Of a DNA stretch of 64,000 nt, positions 43,701-51,683 are shown one piece after another. Position 1 is the stretch's first letter. Each line of letters starts with the position of its first letter. This DNA is from Verrucomicrobiaceae bacterium (lineage in GTDB: Bacteria > Verrucomicrobiota > Verrucomicrobiia > Verrucomicrobiales > Verrucomicrobiaceae): assembly GCA_016795365.1 (NCBI GenBank), contig JAEUHN010000001.1, positions 62,001 to 126,000 of the forward strand, read 5' to 3'. Both the position numbers and the translations under genes were made by a program. The notes under the pieces are model-generated. The model was not told the origin of the DNA. It saw only the letters and a program-made list of their open reading frames with translations, and did no database searches.

Positions 43701-45293
43701 CACGCTCTGTCCCTTCCAGGGCGCATAACCTGATGAAGTCCAGTCCCCATCGTTCGCATCAGCTGGAGCCCCGATGTTGGCGAGGGTGATGACCGCCGCA
43801 TTACTGACGGCTGTCGCCAGGGAGTTCGTCGCTTCGCAGGTGTAGCTTCCGACGTTCGCTGCCGTGACATTCGCAAGGGTCAGTGAGGATTGAGTTTCAC
43901 CCGGAATGAGCGTGCCATTCTTCTTCCATCGATAGGTGATCGAAGCAGCGCCTCCTGCCACCGTGTTGAGCGTCACCGTTGATCCCGGATCCACCACACG
44001 GCTTTCCGGGTGTTCGACGATGATGGCCACACCTTGATCAAGTGGAGTGAAGCTGAACTGATCGATCAGCAGAGTGTCGCTGGTGGGATTGGTGCCCGCA
44101 GGCAGGAGGTTCCATTCGATGTTCGCACCCGTGCTCTCGGTCACAATAATCGTTTCCTGTTTCCAATCGCTGCCACCTGTCAGCTCCAGGCTTTGTGACC
44201 GATCCGAATCATCATTCCAAGCGATGAAACGAGCCATGGTTCCCTTGCCAGGCCCCGAGTGCTTCCACCAAAACCGAATGGTTCCCGCTGAGGGAATGCG
44301 TCCCCGTAGATCGCCAGGAGCCGCCGTCGAATTGCTAATCGCCACTGCATCGACCCCATCGTGCGAGTTCGTCGTCGTGATACTGGCGATGCTCCCGCCC
44401 GATTTGTAAGCATAGCTGCTCCAGCCGGTGGTGCTCGTATCGAGAGCCCCTTCGTAGGCCACGATGGAGAGGCTGGAAGCGCGGCTGAAATAATCCGTCC
44501 CGTTCAAATTGCCGGCGACTCGATAACTGCCAGCATCACCCGCAGACAACGCAGGCACGTCGATCGTGGTGATGACATAACTGCCCACGTATCTTGCAGA
44601 GATGTTGGAAGAGCTGAGGTCAACGCCTCCCTTCTGCCAGCGCACCTCGAGATCGGTGCCCGGAAAGGCGATGGCCACCATCGACACCGCAGTGCCATTG
44701 CTGGCACCAATCATGGCTGGAGAATCGGGGAACAGCGGGGTCGTCAGTGACTCAGGGGTAAAGCGGAATCCATCCACCCACAGGCGATCCACAGCCGTTC
44801 CGCCCTGGACATTCTGACGCAGGCCAATGCGCACGATCTGACTGCCTGCATTGGGAATGATGACTGCCACCTCCTGCCAGTCGAAGACACTGCTGGTGTC
44901 GTTCTGCAGCTGGTCATCATAACTGTTGAGGTGAGATTCATCCGTCACCCACGCTTCCAGTCCGGCATCAACGTAAGCCGTGGCGTCCGCTTCATCGCCT
45001 GAGCGCTTCCACCAGAACTTCACCACCCCAGGCCCCGTGACCGTGGTTTGAAGATAGGACTCCTTACCCGCCACCAAAGTGGGGCTCTGCGCTGCATCGA
45101 TGGCGTCATGAGACACCAGAGTTTGCGCGACAAAAGCACCACCAGTGCCCGCTGTCGTCCACACAGGGGCGTAAGCATCCGCATCGACCGCCTGGGCAAT
45201 CGTAAGGGCATGAGCCGCCGTTGAGAGTTTGCAGGCAAAAATCAAAAGCAACAGCCGAGCCAAGGCGTGCCGTGAGGCGAGGTTCAGGTGCAT
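40800..45293 (-). CDS. Giant secreted protein with alternating Ig-like and jelly-roll modules
   Basis: 1497 residues from the ATG at 45293, which precedes a hydrophobic leader (ALARLLLLIFACKLSTAAHA); a TTG at 45332 overlaps the neighbouring gene. Two module types alternate: four units with a GPG...FWWK or FWRKVSSE core ending DxxxF (for example VSSEQDFDFLRVYVDG), and five Ig-like units with a WRK/WKK strand and a YTC-type cysteine. A putative-Ig (PSLPSGLTYNATTG-like) unit follows, then two ~180-residue C-terminal repeats ending in YYGILLSHRSRGYGYFLL, a motif I associate with verrucomicrobial surface proteins. Likely an adhesin or surface polymer binder; no enzyme motif seen. Lies directly behind the small secreted gene at 46296. 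Confidence 0.85.
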   Translation of the reverse strand: MHLNLASRHALARLLLLIFACKLSTAAHALTIAQAVDADAYAPVWTTAGTGGAFVAQTLVSHDAIDAAQSPTLVAGKESYLQTTVTGPGVVKFWWKRSGDEADATAYVDAGLEAWVTDESHLNSYDDQLQNDTSSVFDWQEVAVIIPNAGSQIVRIGLRQNVQGGTAVDRLWVDGFRFTPESLTTPLFPDSPAMIGASNGTAVSMVAIAFPGTDLEVRWQKGGVDLSSSNISARYVGSYVITTIDVPALSAGDAGSYRVAGNLNGTDYFSRASSLSIVAYEGALDTSTTGWSSYAYKSGGSIASITTTNSHDGVDAVAISNSTAAPGDLRGRIPSAGTIRFWWKHSGPGKGTMARFIAWNDDSDRSQSLELTGGSDWKQETIIVTESTGANIEWNLLPAGTNPTSDTLLIDQFSFTPLDQGVAIIVEHPESRVVDPGSTVTLNTVAGGAASITYRWKKNGTLIPGETQSSLTLANVTAANVGSYTCEATNSLATAVSNAAVITLANIGAPADANDGDWTSSGYAPWKGQSVVKKVGLSALASGKVADLGKSTVSATLTGPGTLTFWQKVSSEQDFDFLRVYVDGVRVSQISGNVDWQSFSTTLASGVHTVDWTYEKDSMDAMGSDTAWIDGVVFLGSPDASPVIVQHPATLGAEAGAAVTMDVRATGGSLKFQWRRNNVNVPGQTLRTLSIPSFAAANAGVYTCVVSNTLGSVTSNGATLALISGAGTALDDVARKWTSRGHAFWYSQTAVTHDGVDAMRSGSILDGQASSLLGVFQGPATISFWRKVSSEAGHDALRLYVDGALVSSVSGEVGWELYSTIISSGTHEVMWSYEKDASGQAGADAAYVDSITSGPPFRIESPPQSLLVKAGSPASFQVVTSGLPTTYQWRKATASIVGATLPQLTILSTTIADGGLYSVLVGGVTPSSSASLAVVGDAVSQKLPIGSSANFKLPTGGTGMTFQWRKGSSSLTDPVKYPGNNTASLTIRTLALSDSGDYYCDVIGHGTTIPMGPYNLYVLSKPTVVAPAQPPAIVSGPFSWQLGATEFPTRFSIVSLPSGLTYNATTGLIYGIPNLNVTNLKLKVTAYNAAGASPTVDVPLTIAAMPNGTAGVFNGLVAISNDVNQSLGGTINATVASTGTLSVVVRLGTLTYRYSDRVNAPVTGNPTVTMNIPRGGTLSPLVLALVFDGGASSMTGTASIGAASASIDARRNTWLNDADSYVGSYNSSVMLQSSFVENEPLRPRPLGAGWQQLSVLKAGTFSGSGRTADGAAYTLSGVLWPDGRMPESVLLYVNQGVLQGLGALSLGGAAPAFVDNRVTGSLSWLKKGPSATTDKIHKAGFSVVSVDLDGSKWVKPVPVTSPIVIGLTDKPDNASVVFTQAGVTSASQYAQLPTLFRVTTANVAQFPTAGSLANPCKLGMTITSTTGLFGGSFSLSDPNPSGGAAVLRSVSYYGILLSHRSRGYGYFLLSNMPQPAATPPVPEKDNSLSGPVTISPH

Positions 45294-45324
45294 GACCGTG
45301 TGTCGCGGGTTTCGTTCCGTGGAT

Positions 45325-46296
45325 TCATTCAACGGTCAGAGCCGCCGTCGCACTGGCGGTCTGTAGTTGGGACAAATTCGACCCTGTCTGCGCTAGAACG
45401 ACATAGTAGTAACCCGTGCTCGGAGCGACACATGAGATGGAAACGCCAGAACTGACTGAACTAAAGCCGCTTACTTCCACACCGTCCTCACCGATGATGC
45501 GACAATCCGGCCCACCATTAGCAGATGGGAACGTGACCGTTAGTTTCTGAGCCACTTTCAGGTAAATCTTTCGCTTCACGTATGTGCGATAGTCTGAACT
45601 GAAGCTGGCCGAAAATGACTGTCCCGACGTCAGCACAGAAGTAGGCGAAACATTCTCGTTACCTATCTTGAGGTAGAGCGACACCGACGACGCGCCACCC
45701 GATGGAATCACCCAAAGACTATGGGTTCCAGCCCTGAGAATCGGCACCTTATGAAGGAAAATCCCGCCCGATCCAGCGCCTACTGCATTCGGAAAACTGG
45801 TAGGCTTGGGTTCACCTGGATTGGTTAAGGCAAAAGAAAATGCGCCACTGGGATTGTAGAACCAGATCGTGAGACTTGATCCTGCGGTGAGGTTGTTCAG
45901 CACAATGGGCACGCTGCCATTGGAGTTGATGGACACTGTTGAGGACAAGTTCGACGTGTAAGACGATCCAGTTGGTGCCTTCCATGTGAACGTGGCCGGA
46001 ACATCTTTGAGCAGCAGACCTCGCTCGTAGTTGTAGATGCCCACTCCTTTGAAAACCGTCACCTTCGCGGGCTTGAGCTGCAGCGTTGCCGGATCAGCCT
46101 TGTAGTCGATCTCCAGGTAGTCATCCAAAGTCGTCGTGCTGGACCGGGCACGAACGTTCTTGAAGGTGACGCTCCGGGGACCGGTCGCTGCGGAAGTCGC
46201 AGCCTGAAAGCGCAGTTCGGTCACACCGCTCAACAGCTGGGCCTGGGATTGGGACGCCAGCCCCAAGGCCAGAGCCACCGTCCATCGCATCATCAT
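45325..46296 (-). CDS. Secreted protein of unknown function
   Basis: 323 residues from the ATG at 46296 (first of three consecutive Met codons); the longer start at 46380 adds a tail without a leader before it. The leader is MMMRWTVALALGLASQSQA, followed by a beta-rich body with many Ser/Thr/Gly residues and a GPDCRIIGEDGVEV segment with a lone Cys; residues near the end (GYYYVVLAQTG) resemble a prepeptidase C-terminal domain. I do not recognise a family. The stop lies 32 bases upstream of the ATG of the Ig-module giant gene on the same strand, so cotranscription and joint surface function are likely. Confidence 0.6.
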   Translation of the reverse strand: MMMRWTVALALGLASQSQAQLLSGVTELRFQAATSAATGPRSVTFKNVRARSSTTTLDDYLEIDYKADPATLQLKPAKVTVFKGVGIYNYERGLLLKDVPATFTWKAPTGSSYTSNLSSTVSINSNGSVPIVLNNLTAGSSLTIWFYNPSGAFSFALTNPGEPKPTSFPNAVGAGSGGIFLHKVPILRAGTHSLWVIPSGGASSVSLYLKIGNENVSPTSVLTSGQSFSASFSSDYRTYVKRKIYLKVAQKLTVTFPSANGGPDCRIIGEDGVEVSGFSSVSSGVSISCVAPSTGYYYVVLAQTGSNLSQLQTASATAALTVE

Positions 46297-46418
46297 ACGA
46301 AGTCTAGAACACCGTGCACCAATGGTCTTCACGGGTTGAGATGGTGTGGCGGGATTTGCAAAGGGAGGCACAAGTTTCATGACGCGGGCGAACGACTTGG
46401 ATCAACAGGGGTTCAGGC

Positions 46419-46499
46419 CGGCAAAAACCTGGCAGTGAATGGACTTCTCAATCGTCGTTTCGTGCCTTCTTCAATCACGAGTTTCCACGGTTTTTGCCG
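46419..46499. repeat. Exact 11-base inverted repeat in an intergenic gap
   Basis: CGGCAAAAACC (46419-46429) and GGTTTTTGCCG (46489-46499) are perfect inverted copies 59 bases apart, in the 160-base gap between the ABC exporter gene and the secreted-protein gene, both on the minus strand. The space between shows no hairpin of its own. Could be a regulatory loop or an old insertion footprint. Confidence 0.6.
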
Positions 46500-46541
46500 T
46501 CGCCCTGCGTCAAACGCTTCGGAGTGCAAATCGAGAAGTGG

Positions 46542-49500
46542 TCACACCTTGGTGAGCTGCCTCTTCAACGAGAACTGAACAGCCGCGACGATGAGGATAA
46601 GGGAGAAGAGAATCACGAACGCGTTGAGGTTCACCGTCCTCACCTCGTAGGGCTCGATGTAAAAGCCAAGCCAGGACGCGTGGTTGCGTAGCTTCTCGGC
46701 ATCCGATGTCCACTTGATAAAAGGATACTGCCGGGTGGTGCCAAAGAACACATTCGGACTGCGCTCGCGACGATAGTCCTCGCGTTCCATTTCGGCTTTG
46801 GTGACGAGGTCGAGCACCTTCCGATTCACATAAAGCTCCTCCGCGCTCGTGGCTTTGCGTTCGCGTTGCACATAGTCGAGCATCTCCTGGGTGAGCGTGC
46901 CGCGAATAGCGTTCTCGCGGATGTTTTCGAGGTGCTTGGGCACATCGTCAGGCTCCTTTGACTGGAGCCCTGACACCACCGCCAAGGCTTGTTTGGTGAG
47001 GTCCAGCGTGTGGCGCTCCTGCTCGGTGAGTTCGCCGGGTTTTTCCACGATCTGCTGGATGCGGGACTCCAGCAGATCCTGGCTCCGCGTGAGCGGATTG
47101 AGGCGTGCCTGAGAGATGAGCATCGCTTCGTAACTCCACCGCAGGGGCATGAACTGACAGATGAAGGGCACCTTGAGCTTGCTAACCGAGTCTCCACCTT
47201 GCTCATCAGTCTTCACGAACCTGCTGATCGAATAGACGAGATCGAGGTTCTTGTTCATCTCCTCGTATTTGATCAGCGCACCGCCAAGGATGATCTGGGG
47301 AATGAGGAGCAGCGGGATGATATTGAGCGCCGTGCGGCTGTCGTGCACAAGACTGCTGATAAATAGCCCGAGAATAGCCCCTGTAAGCGCGGTGGCGAAC
47401 ATCCACCAGAGATGGATGAAGAACATGTCTCGCAGCTCGAGCATCCAGTTGCCAATGAGGAGGTAAATCACGCACTGCACGAGGGCGAAGGTGCCGAGCG
47501 CCATGACCTTGCCGGTGATGTAGTAAAAGGTGCGGAGATTGTGATTGCGCTCGCGGTTGAGCATAGCGCGATCACGGATGATCTCGTCCGCACTGTTGGT
47601 GAGACCGAGGAACATGGCCACCACCAGGCTCATGAAGAGATAGGTGGGGATATGGAAGGCGGAGGCGAAGGTGTAGTGGTCCTCTTCCGAGTAGCGCAGC
47701 ACCATGCTGATGAGCAGCGCGAGCATGGGTGCCTCGAGCAAGGTGGTGAGCAGGTTGGCGCGATTGCGAAGCTTGCTCAGAAAGGCGCGTCGGAGCATGG
47801 TGCCAAAGAGAATCGATTCCTCTCGGAAGCGATGCTTGGGCACCTGGGGGACCTTTTTCTGGCGGTTCTCCAGATCGCTCCGCCGGTCGTCGCGCGGAAT
47901 GTAGATGGCGGTGGTGGAAGGATTGTGATTGTCCGATGCCGCCATGCTTTGGAGCAGGCGGTGCGTCTGGTAGCGGTCGCGCCAGAAGTTCGGGGGGAAT
48001 CGGCGGGCATGCACGAGGTGCCCTTCAGCATTCTGTTCGAGAATAATGTCGCCACTAATGTCGCGCAGCGGGGTCTCCAGCACGTCGAAAACGAAGTCGG
48101 GCGTCACATTGCCCATGATCTCATTGCCGTCGGCCTGGCCGGTCTCCTCGTGATACACCCGCCAGAAGTATTCCAGCATCGCCTGCGGCGTGCCGAAGAA
48201 CGCCATCTTGCCACCCTTGTCGAGCAGCAGCGCCTTGTCGAACATCTGCAGCAATCGCATCGACGGCTGATGGATCGAGGCGAAGACGATCTTATTGCTG
48301 GCCAGTGAACGAATAATCTCCAGGACGTGCTCGCTGTCCTTCGATGACAGGCCGGAGGTCGGTTCATCAAAGAGGTAGATGTCCGAGATGCCGATCATGT
48401 CGAGACCGGCGTTGAGGCGCTTGCGTTCGCCACCGCTAAGAAATTTCTGCTGCGGTGTGCCAGCCAGGCGATTGCGCAGTTCGGCGAGGCCAAGTTCAGC
48501 CAGCTTGGCTTCGACGCGCTTGCGCCGGTCCTCAACGCGCAGGTGCGGACAACGAACCGCCACGGAAAAATCGAGGTTCTCCTGCACCTTGAGCAAGGGA
48601 TCAAAGGCATCCTCTTGAGGAATGTAGGCGATGTAGGGCTGGAGGCTCTCGAGGTGCTCGTAGAGCGGGAGTCCATTCATGAGCACTTCTCCGCCCTTGG
48701 GCTGGAGCTGCCCGCCAAGCACTCGAAGGAGTGTGCTCTTGCCACAGCCGCTGGGACCCATGACGCAGATCATCTCCCCGCGCCGCGCACTGAGGCTGAT
48801 GCCATCGAGAGCGGTGTCGCGTTGATCAAAACGGTGCACCAGTTCGCGCACGTCGATCTGGCGAACGGTGTTGCGCTCTTCCTCAATGATGCGGTCGGCA
48901 AAATGACAGCGCAGGAACTGTCCGTCCCCGAGAGTGATGGTGTCGCCGTCTTTTAGCGGCATGACGTCGTTCACCACCGTGGAGCCCACATACACGGGCC
49001 TTGATCGGCGTAGCACCTCGACGGTGCCAGTTTTTTCCGCGTAATCGCACTCGATGCGGAGGAGAACTTCGCCCTCGGTCTCCTCGGACAGCAGGATGTC
49101 CCCTTCTTCCAGGAGGTCAGGATTGTTGGAGACGAGGTAGGTATTGCGACTGCCCTCCAGCCTAAACTGGCCGCCAAACTCGCGTGCCCGACGGCGAAGG
49201 TCGAGCAGGGAAATCTCGACCTCTCCGTGCGCCACGATCGCGTCTTCAATGGAGGCCTCCACGACCGTGCCTGCGGTGAGCGACTTGCCATTGAGCTTGG
49301 CGTCCGTGTCTCGCAGGGCCTCGACGGTCACACTGAGGCCAAAGCTCACGCGCAGGTTCGTGCCACGCGCTCGCTGCGGTGCGATCTCTGCATCGCCCTC
49401 GTCGGTCAAGGTGAGGTAGAGCTGCGTGCCGGTCAGTGTCTTCTTGGCATTGAAGTAAGAAACGAGGTCGTTGTAATCCAGGGCCACGTCCTCGAGCACC

Positions 49501-50228
49501 ACGCGCTCACCAGGGTAAAGGCGACTGAAATCGCCCGGCGGCTGGCGACGGCTGCGCACCAGGATCGGCACTTTGCCTGTGTTCTTCAGCAGGATCAGGT
49601 TTTGGTAACGATAGGCCGTCACCACGCAGTCTGCGGAAAGGGAGCGCAGCAGGACATCGCAAGGGTTCGCCCCGGCGATGCGCAGGGTGTCCAGAGGCTG
49701 GGCGCCCTTAGGATGGCTGGCATCCTCACTCCCATCAGGCTCCCCCGCTTTGAGCTGATAGACAATATCAATGGCCTGGGCTGCGATGCCCAGGTTGGTC
49801 ATGAACAGGTAGAACTCGACCATCTGCCGCCGGTTCTGAATCGTCCGGTTGATCAAAAGGTAGAGCTGCACACCGAGCAAAATCTTCTGCTCCATCGTCA
49901 GTGTGCGGCTGAGTTCCTTGGCTCTGAGCGTGAGGTCCTGAGTCTTCTGCAGAGCCTCGAAGTAGAGGCGGCGAAGCTCGGCGTAGATGGCGTCCGGATA
50001 ATCGTAGCGAAGATAGCCGAGTGAGGAATCGATCTCGTCCTCCTCCACGTCCCCATCCAGCTTGCTAAAACCGGCGAACACCTCGATAAGGACCGGCAGG
50101 ATGCTGTTGCCCGAAGTCGATGGGCCGGCCGGGCGCTGCCCTGGCAACCATCGCCGCCACCACGATCCGCCACCCGACGATGACTCCGCCTTGCGAAGCT
50201 GGGAGTTTTCGGAATTGGGCTGGCTCAT
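46542..50228 (-). CDS. ABCG-type ABC exporter with N-terminal TerB-like and FHA-like regions
   Basis: 1228 residues from the ATG at 50228. Residues about 40-150 resemble the TerB-like helical domain (VFAGFSKLDGDVEEDEID), and 250-470 contain beta-rich segments with the FHA-like end VMPLKDGDTITLGDGQFL. Then an ATP-binding domain with Walker A GPSGCGKST (about 489), signature LSGGERKRLN (about 596) and DEPTSGL (about 619), and an ABCG-style hydrophobic permease half (about 860-1220) with six predicted membrane segments. This FHA-ABC-permease order recalls mycobacterial Rv1747. The substrate is unknown; the FHA part suggests control by Ser/Thr phosphorylation. Single gene, divergent from the PEP-CTERM gene. 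Confidence 0.85.
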   Translation of the reverse strand: MSQPNSENSQLRKAESSSGGGSWWRRWLPGQRPAGPSTSGNSILPVLIEVFAGFSKLDGDVEEDEIDSSLGYLRYDYPDAIYAELRRLYFEALQKTQDLTLRAKELSRTLTMEQKILLGVQLYLLINRTIQNRRQMVEFYLFMTNLGIAAQAIDIVYQLKAGEPDGSEDASHPKGAQPLDTLRIAGANPCDVLLRSLSADCVVTAYRYQNLILLKNTGKVPILVRSRRQPPGDFSRLYPGERVVLEDVALDYNDLVSYFNAKKTLTGTQLYLTLTDEGDAEIAPQRARGTNLRVSFGLSVTVEALRDTDAKLNGKSLTAGTVVEASIEDAIVAHGEVEISLLDLRRRAREFGGQFRLEGSRNTYLVSNNPDLLEEGDILLSEETEGEVLLRIECDYAEKTGTVEVLRRSRPVYVGSTVVNDVMPLKDGDTITLGDGQFLRCHFADRIIEEERNTVRQIDVRELVHRFDQRDTALDGISLSARRGEMICVMGPSGCGKSTLLRVLGGQLQPKGGEVLMNGLPLYEHLESLQPYIAYIPQEDAFDPLLKVQENLDFSVAVRCPHLRVEDRRKRVEAKLAELGLAELRNRLAGTPQQKFLSGGERKRLNAGLDMIGISDIYLFDEPTSGLSSKDSEHVLEIIRSLASNKIVFASIHQPSMRLLQMFDKALLLDKGGKMAFFGTPQAMLEYFWRVYHEETGQADGNEIMGNVTPDFVFDVLETPLRDISGDIILEQNAEGHLVHARRFPPNFWRDRYQTHRLLQSMAASDNHNPSTTAIYIPRDDRRSDLENRQKKVPQVPKHRFREESILFGTMLRRAFLSKLRNRANLLTTLLEAPMLALLISMVLRYSEEDHYTFASAFHIPTYLFMSLVVAMFLGLTNSADEIIRDRAMLNRERNHNLRTFYYITGKVMALGTFALVQCVIYLLIGNWMLELRDMFFIHLWWMFATALTGAILGLFISSLVHDSRTALNIIPLLLIPQIILGGALIKYEEMNKNLDLVYSISRFVKTDEQGGDSVSKLKVPFICQFMPLRWSYEAMLISQARLNPLTRSQDLLESRIQQIVEKPGELTEQERHTLDLTKQALAVVSGLQSKEPDDVPKHLENIRENAIRGTLTQEMLDYVQRERKATSAEELYVNRKVLDLVTKAEMEREDYRRERSPNVFFGTTRQYPFIKWTSDAEKLRNHASWLGFYIEPYEVRTVNLNAFVILFSLILIVAAVQFSLKRQLTKV

Positions 50229-50341
50229 GAAAAATGGATGGGGCGGGAGGCGCAACTATGGCAGGCGGGCGGGCGGTGACAACCGGCGACCCATCGAAGA
50301 TAATGCCGTCCTGGTCAATTAACCAAGGCTCGACAAATGTA

Positions 50342-50369
50342 TTGACGTCAGAAATGCAACCCCTAGCAT
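50342..50369 (+). promoter_or_regulatory. Weak sigma-70-like promoter of the PEP-CTERM gene
   Basis: TTGACG (50342-50347), a 16-base spacer and TAGCAT (50364-50369), 25 bases before the start codon at 50394. The -10 element is only a moderate match and the spacer is one base short. Confidence 0.25.
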
Positions 50370-50393
50370 CGGCGATCCAATCCATCCGCTCAT

Positions 50394-51011
50394 ATGAAGG
50401 TTCTGGCACTCGCACTTCTGCTTCTGACCCCTGGTCTGGCCACCGCAGCCACCGGCATGTTCGGCAGCTACATTCAGATCAACACGGGGACCAATGTGGT
50501 TTATGATCTGCAGTCGTATGGCACGACCAACAATCCCGACTTCAACGGCCTGGATTTTGGCGACTACACAACCAACTTCAACAGCCTGAGCATCACCAAC
50601 ACCTCGGGCCTGACTTTCAAGAATATCGGGAATGGTGACAATGTTACCGGCGTGGAACTTCAGTATCGCGTTTACAAGGTGGGCAGCACTCCGGGATCAT
50701 TTTCCACCATGGCTCTGAACTTCGGTTCCAACTCCACCGCCACTGATCTGGGCGGAAACACATTCACAGGCAGCGGTGATCAGGAATGGCGGGGCCTGAG
50801 TGGCGGCAGCATTGATCTGCTCTCACTCGCCAATGCTGGCGATGGCGACTACAAGGTCGAAGTGTTTCTCCGTGCCTTCACCAATCTGGGCGATCGCTAC
50901 AGCAACAATGGTGGCTCGAACTTCATTGCGGTGTTCACCATTCCCGAACCGAGCCGCGCCATGTTCCTGATCATGGGCCTGATGGTTCCGTTGTTGAGAA
51001 GACGTCGTTAG
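50394..51011 (+). CDS. PEP-CTERM-sorted secreted protein
   Basis: 205 residues: Sec leader (MKVLALALLLLTPGLATAA), a beta-rich Gly/Asn/Thr-rich middle (SNSTATDLGGNTFTGSGDQ), and a C-terminal sorting tail of IPEPSRA, a transmembrane helix (MFLIMGLMVPLL) and an RRRR end. This is the PEP-CTERM signal recognised by exosortase, which cleaves or anchors proteins destined for the envelope or the exopolysaccharide matrix. Exosortase and export genes are not in the window. Followed by a hairpin terminator. The middle matches no domain I know; it may be a surface structural protein. Confidence 0.85.
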   Translation: MKVLALALLLLTPGLATAATGMFGSYIQINTGTNVVYDLQSYGTTNNPDFNGLDFGDYTTNFNSLSITNTSGLTFKNIGNGDNVTGVELQYRVYKVGSTPGSFSTMALNFGSNSTATDLGGNTFTGSGDQEWRGLSGGSIDLLSLANAGDGDYKVEVFLRAFTNLGDRYSNNGGSNFIAVFTIPEPSRAMFLIMGLMVPLLRRRR

Positions 51012-51046
51012 GGCCTCCGAGGCATTGGATTCGTTAGCAACTTTTG

Positions 51047-51080
51047 AAACCCTGCTTCGAAAGGAGTCAGGGTTTTTATT
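51047..51080 (+). terminator. Rho-independent terminator after the PEP-CTERM gene
   Basis: AAACCCTG (51047-51054) pairs with CAGGGTTT (51068-51075), with a 13-base loop and a T-rich run (TTTTTATT) in and behind the right arm. Confidence 0.75.
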
Positions 51081-51086
51081 TGGCTG

Positions 51087-51224
51087 ATGCTCATGGTCGC
51101 TGCGATTCCCGAGCCTGGCACTGCACTGCTGATAGCGATGCTCGCCACCGCCTGGGGACAACGGCGGCAAAGGAACAAAAACCTCCTAAGATTGCTGAAT
51201 CTGACTCGTTCAACGAAGTCATGA
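51087..51224 (+). pseudogene. Orphan PEP-CTERM tail fragment (45 codons)
   Basis: A short open frame from the ATG at 51087 gives MLMVAAIPEPGTALLIAM and then LATAWGQRRQRNK: a textbook PEP-CTERM signal (PEP motif, hydrophobic helix, Arg-rich end) with no signal peptide and no passenger. The frame is closed by a TGA 13 codons upstream of the ATG. It ends in a TGA that overlaps the thioredoxin ATG (ATGA). It is most simply the tail of a PEP-CTERM gene whose front was deleted; a small functional protein, or a translational-coupling leader for the thioredoxin, cannot be excluded. Confidence 0.6.
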
Positions 51225-51679
51225 ACACGCTCCATCTGATCCTCGCAGGCTGTTTGATTGTTTCATCTTCATGCTTCGCCGGTAGCAAGGCAGGATGGGA
51301 CGACGACTACGAAAAGACGTTGGCAAAAGCCAAGACCGAAGGTCGATCCGTCCTGCTCGATTTCACCGGCTCTGACTGGTGCGGTTGGTGTATCAAGCTG
51401 GACAACGAAGTGTTCACGAAGCCTGCCTTCAAACGCTTTGCCAAGGAGCGCTTGCTGCTGGTGGAACTCGATTACCCTCAAGGTAAACGCCTGTCCCGAA
51501 AGACTCAGGAGCAGAACGACGAGCTCAAGACCAAGTATGGCGTCAGCGGTTTTCCGACGATTGTTCTCCTCAGTCCTGAGGGCAAGGAAGTGAAACGATG
51601 GAGTGGATACAGCGCCAAGTTTTTTGACGAACTAAAAGCCGCCGTGCCAGCGGAGCCAAAAGCGACTGCGGCCAAGTAA
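51221..51679 (+). CDS. Secreted thioredoxin-like disulfide reductase
   Basis: 152 residues: leader MNTLHLILAGCLIVSSSCFA, then a thioredoxin fold with WCGWC (C54, C57), LVELDYPQGK and the cis-Pro region VSGFPTIVLL near residue 117. Proteins of this type act in the periplasm on cysteines of exported proteins (for example cytochrome maturation). Its ATG overlaps the TGA of the PEP-CTERM fragment by four bases, a coupling arrangement. It ends four bases before the stop of the convergent GT-C-like gene. Start chosen because it precedes a leader; a longer open frame reaches 51044 but has none. Confidence 0.88.
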   Translation: MNTLHLILAGCLIVSSSCFAGSKAGWDDDYEKTLAKAKTEGRSVLLDFTGSDWCGWCIKLDNEVFTKPAFKRFAKERLLLVELDYPQGKRLSRKTQEQNDELKTKYGVSGFPTIVLLSPEGKEVKRWSGYSAKFFDELKAAVPAEPKATAAK

Positions 51680-51683
51680 GCCC

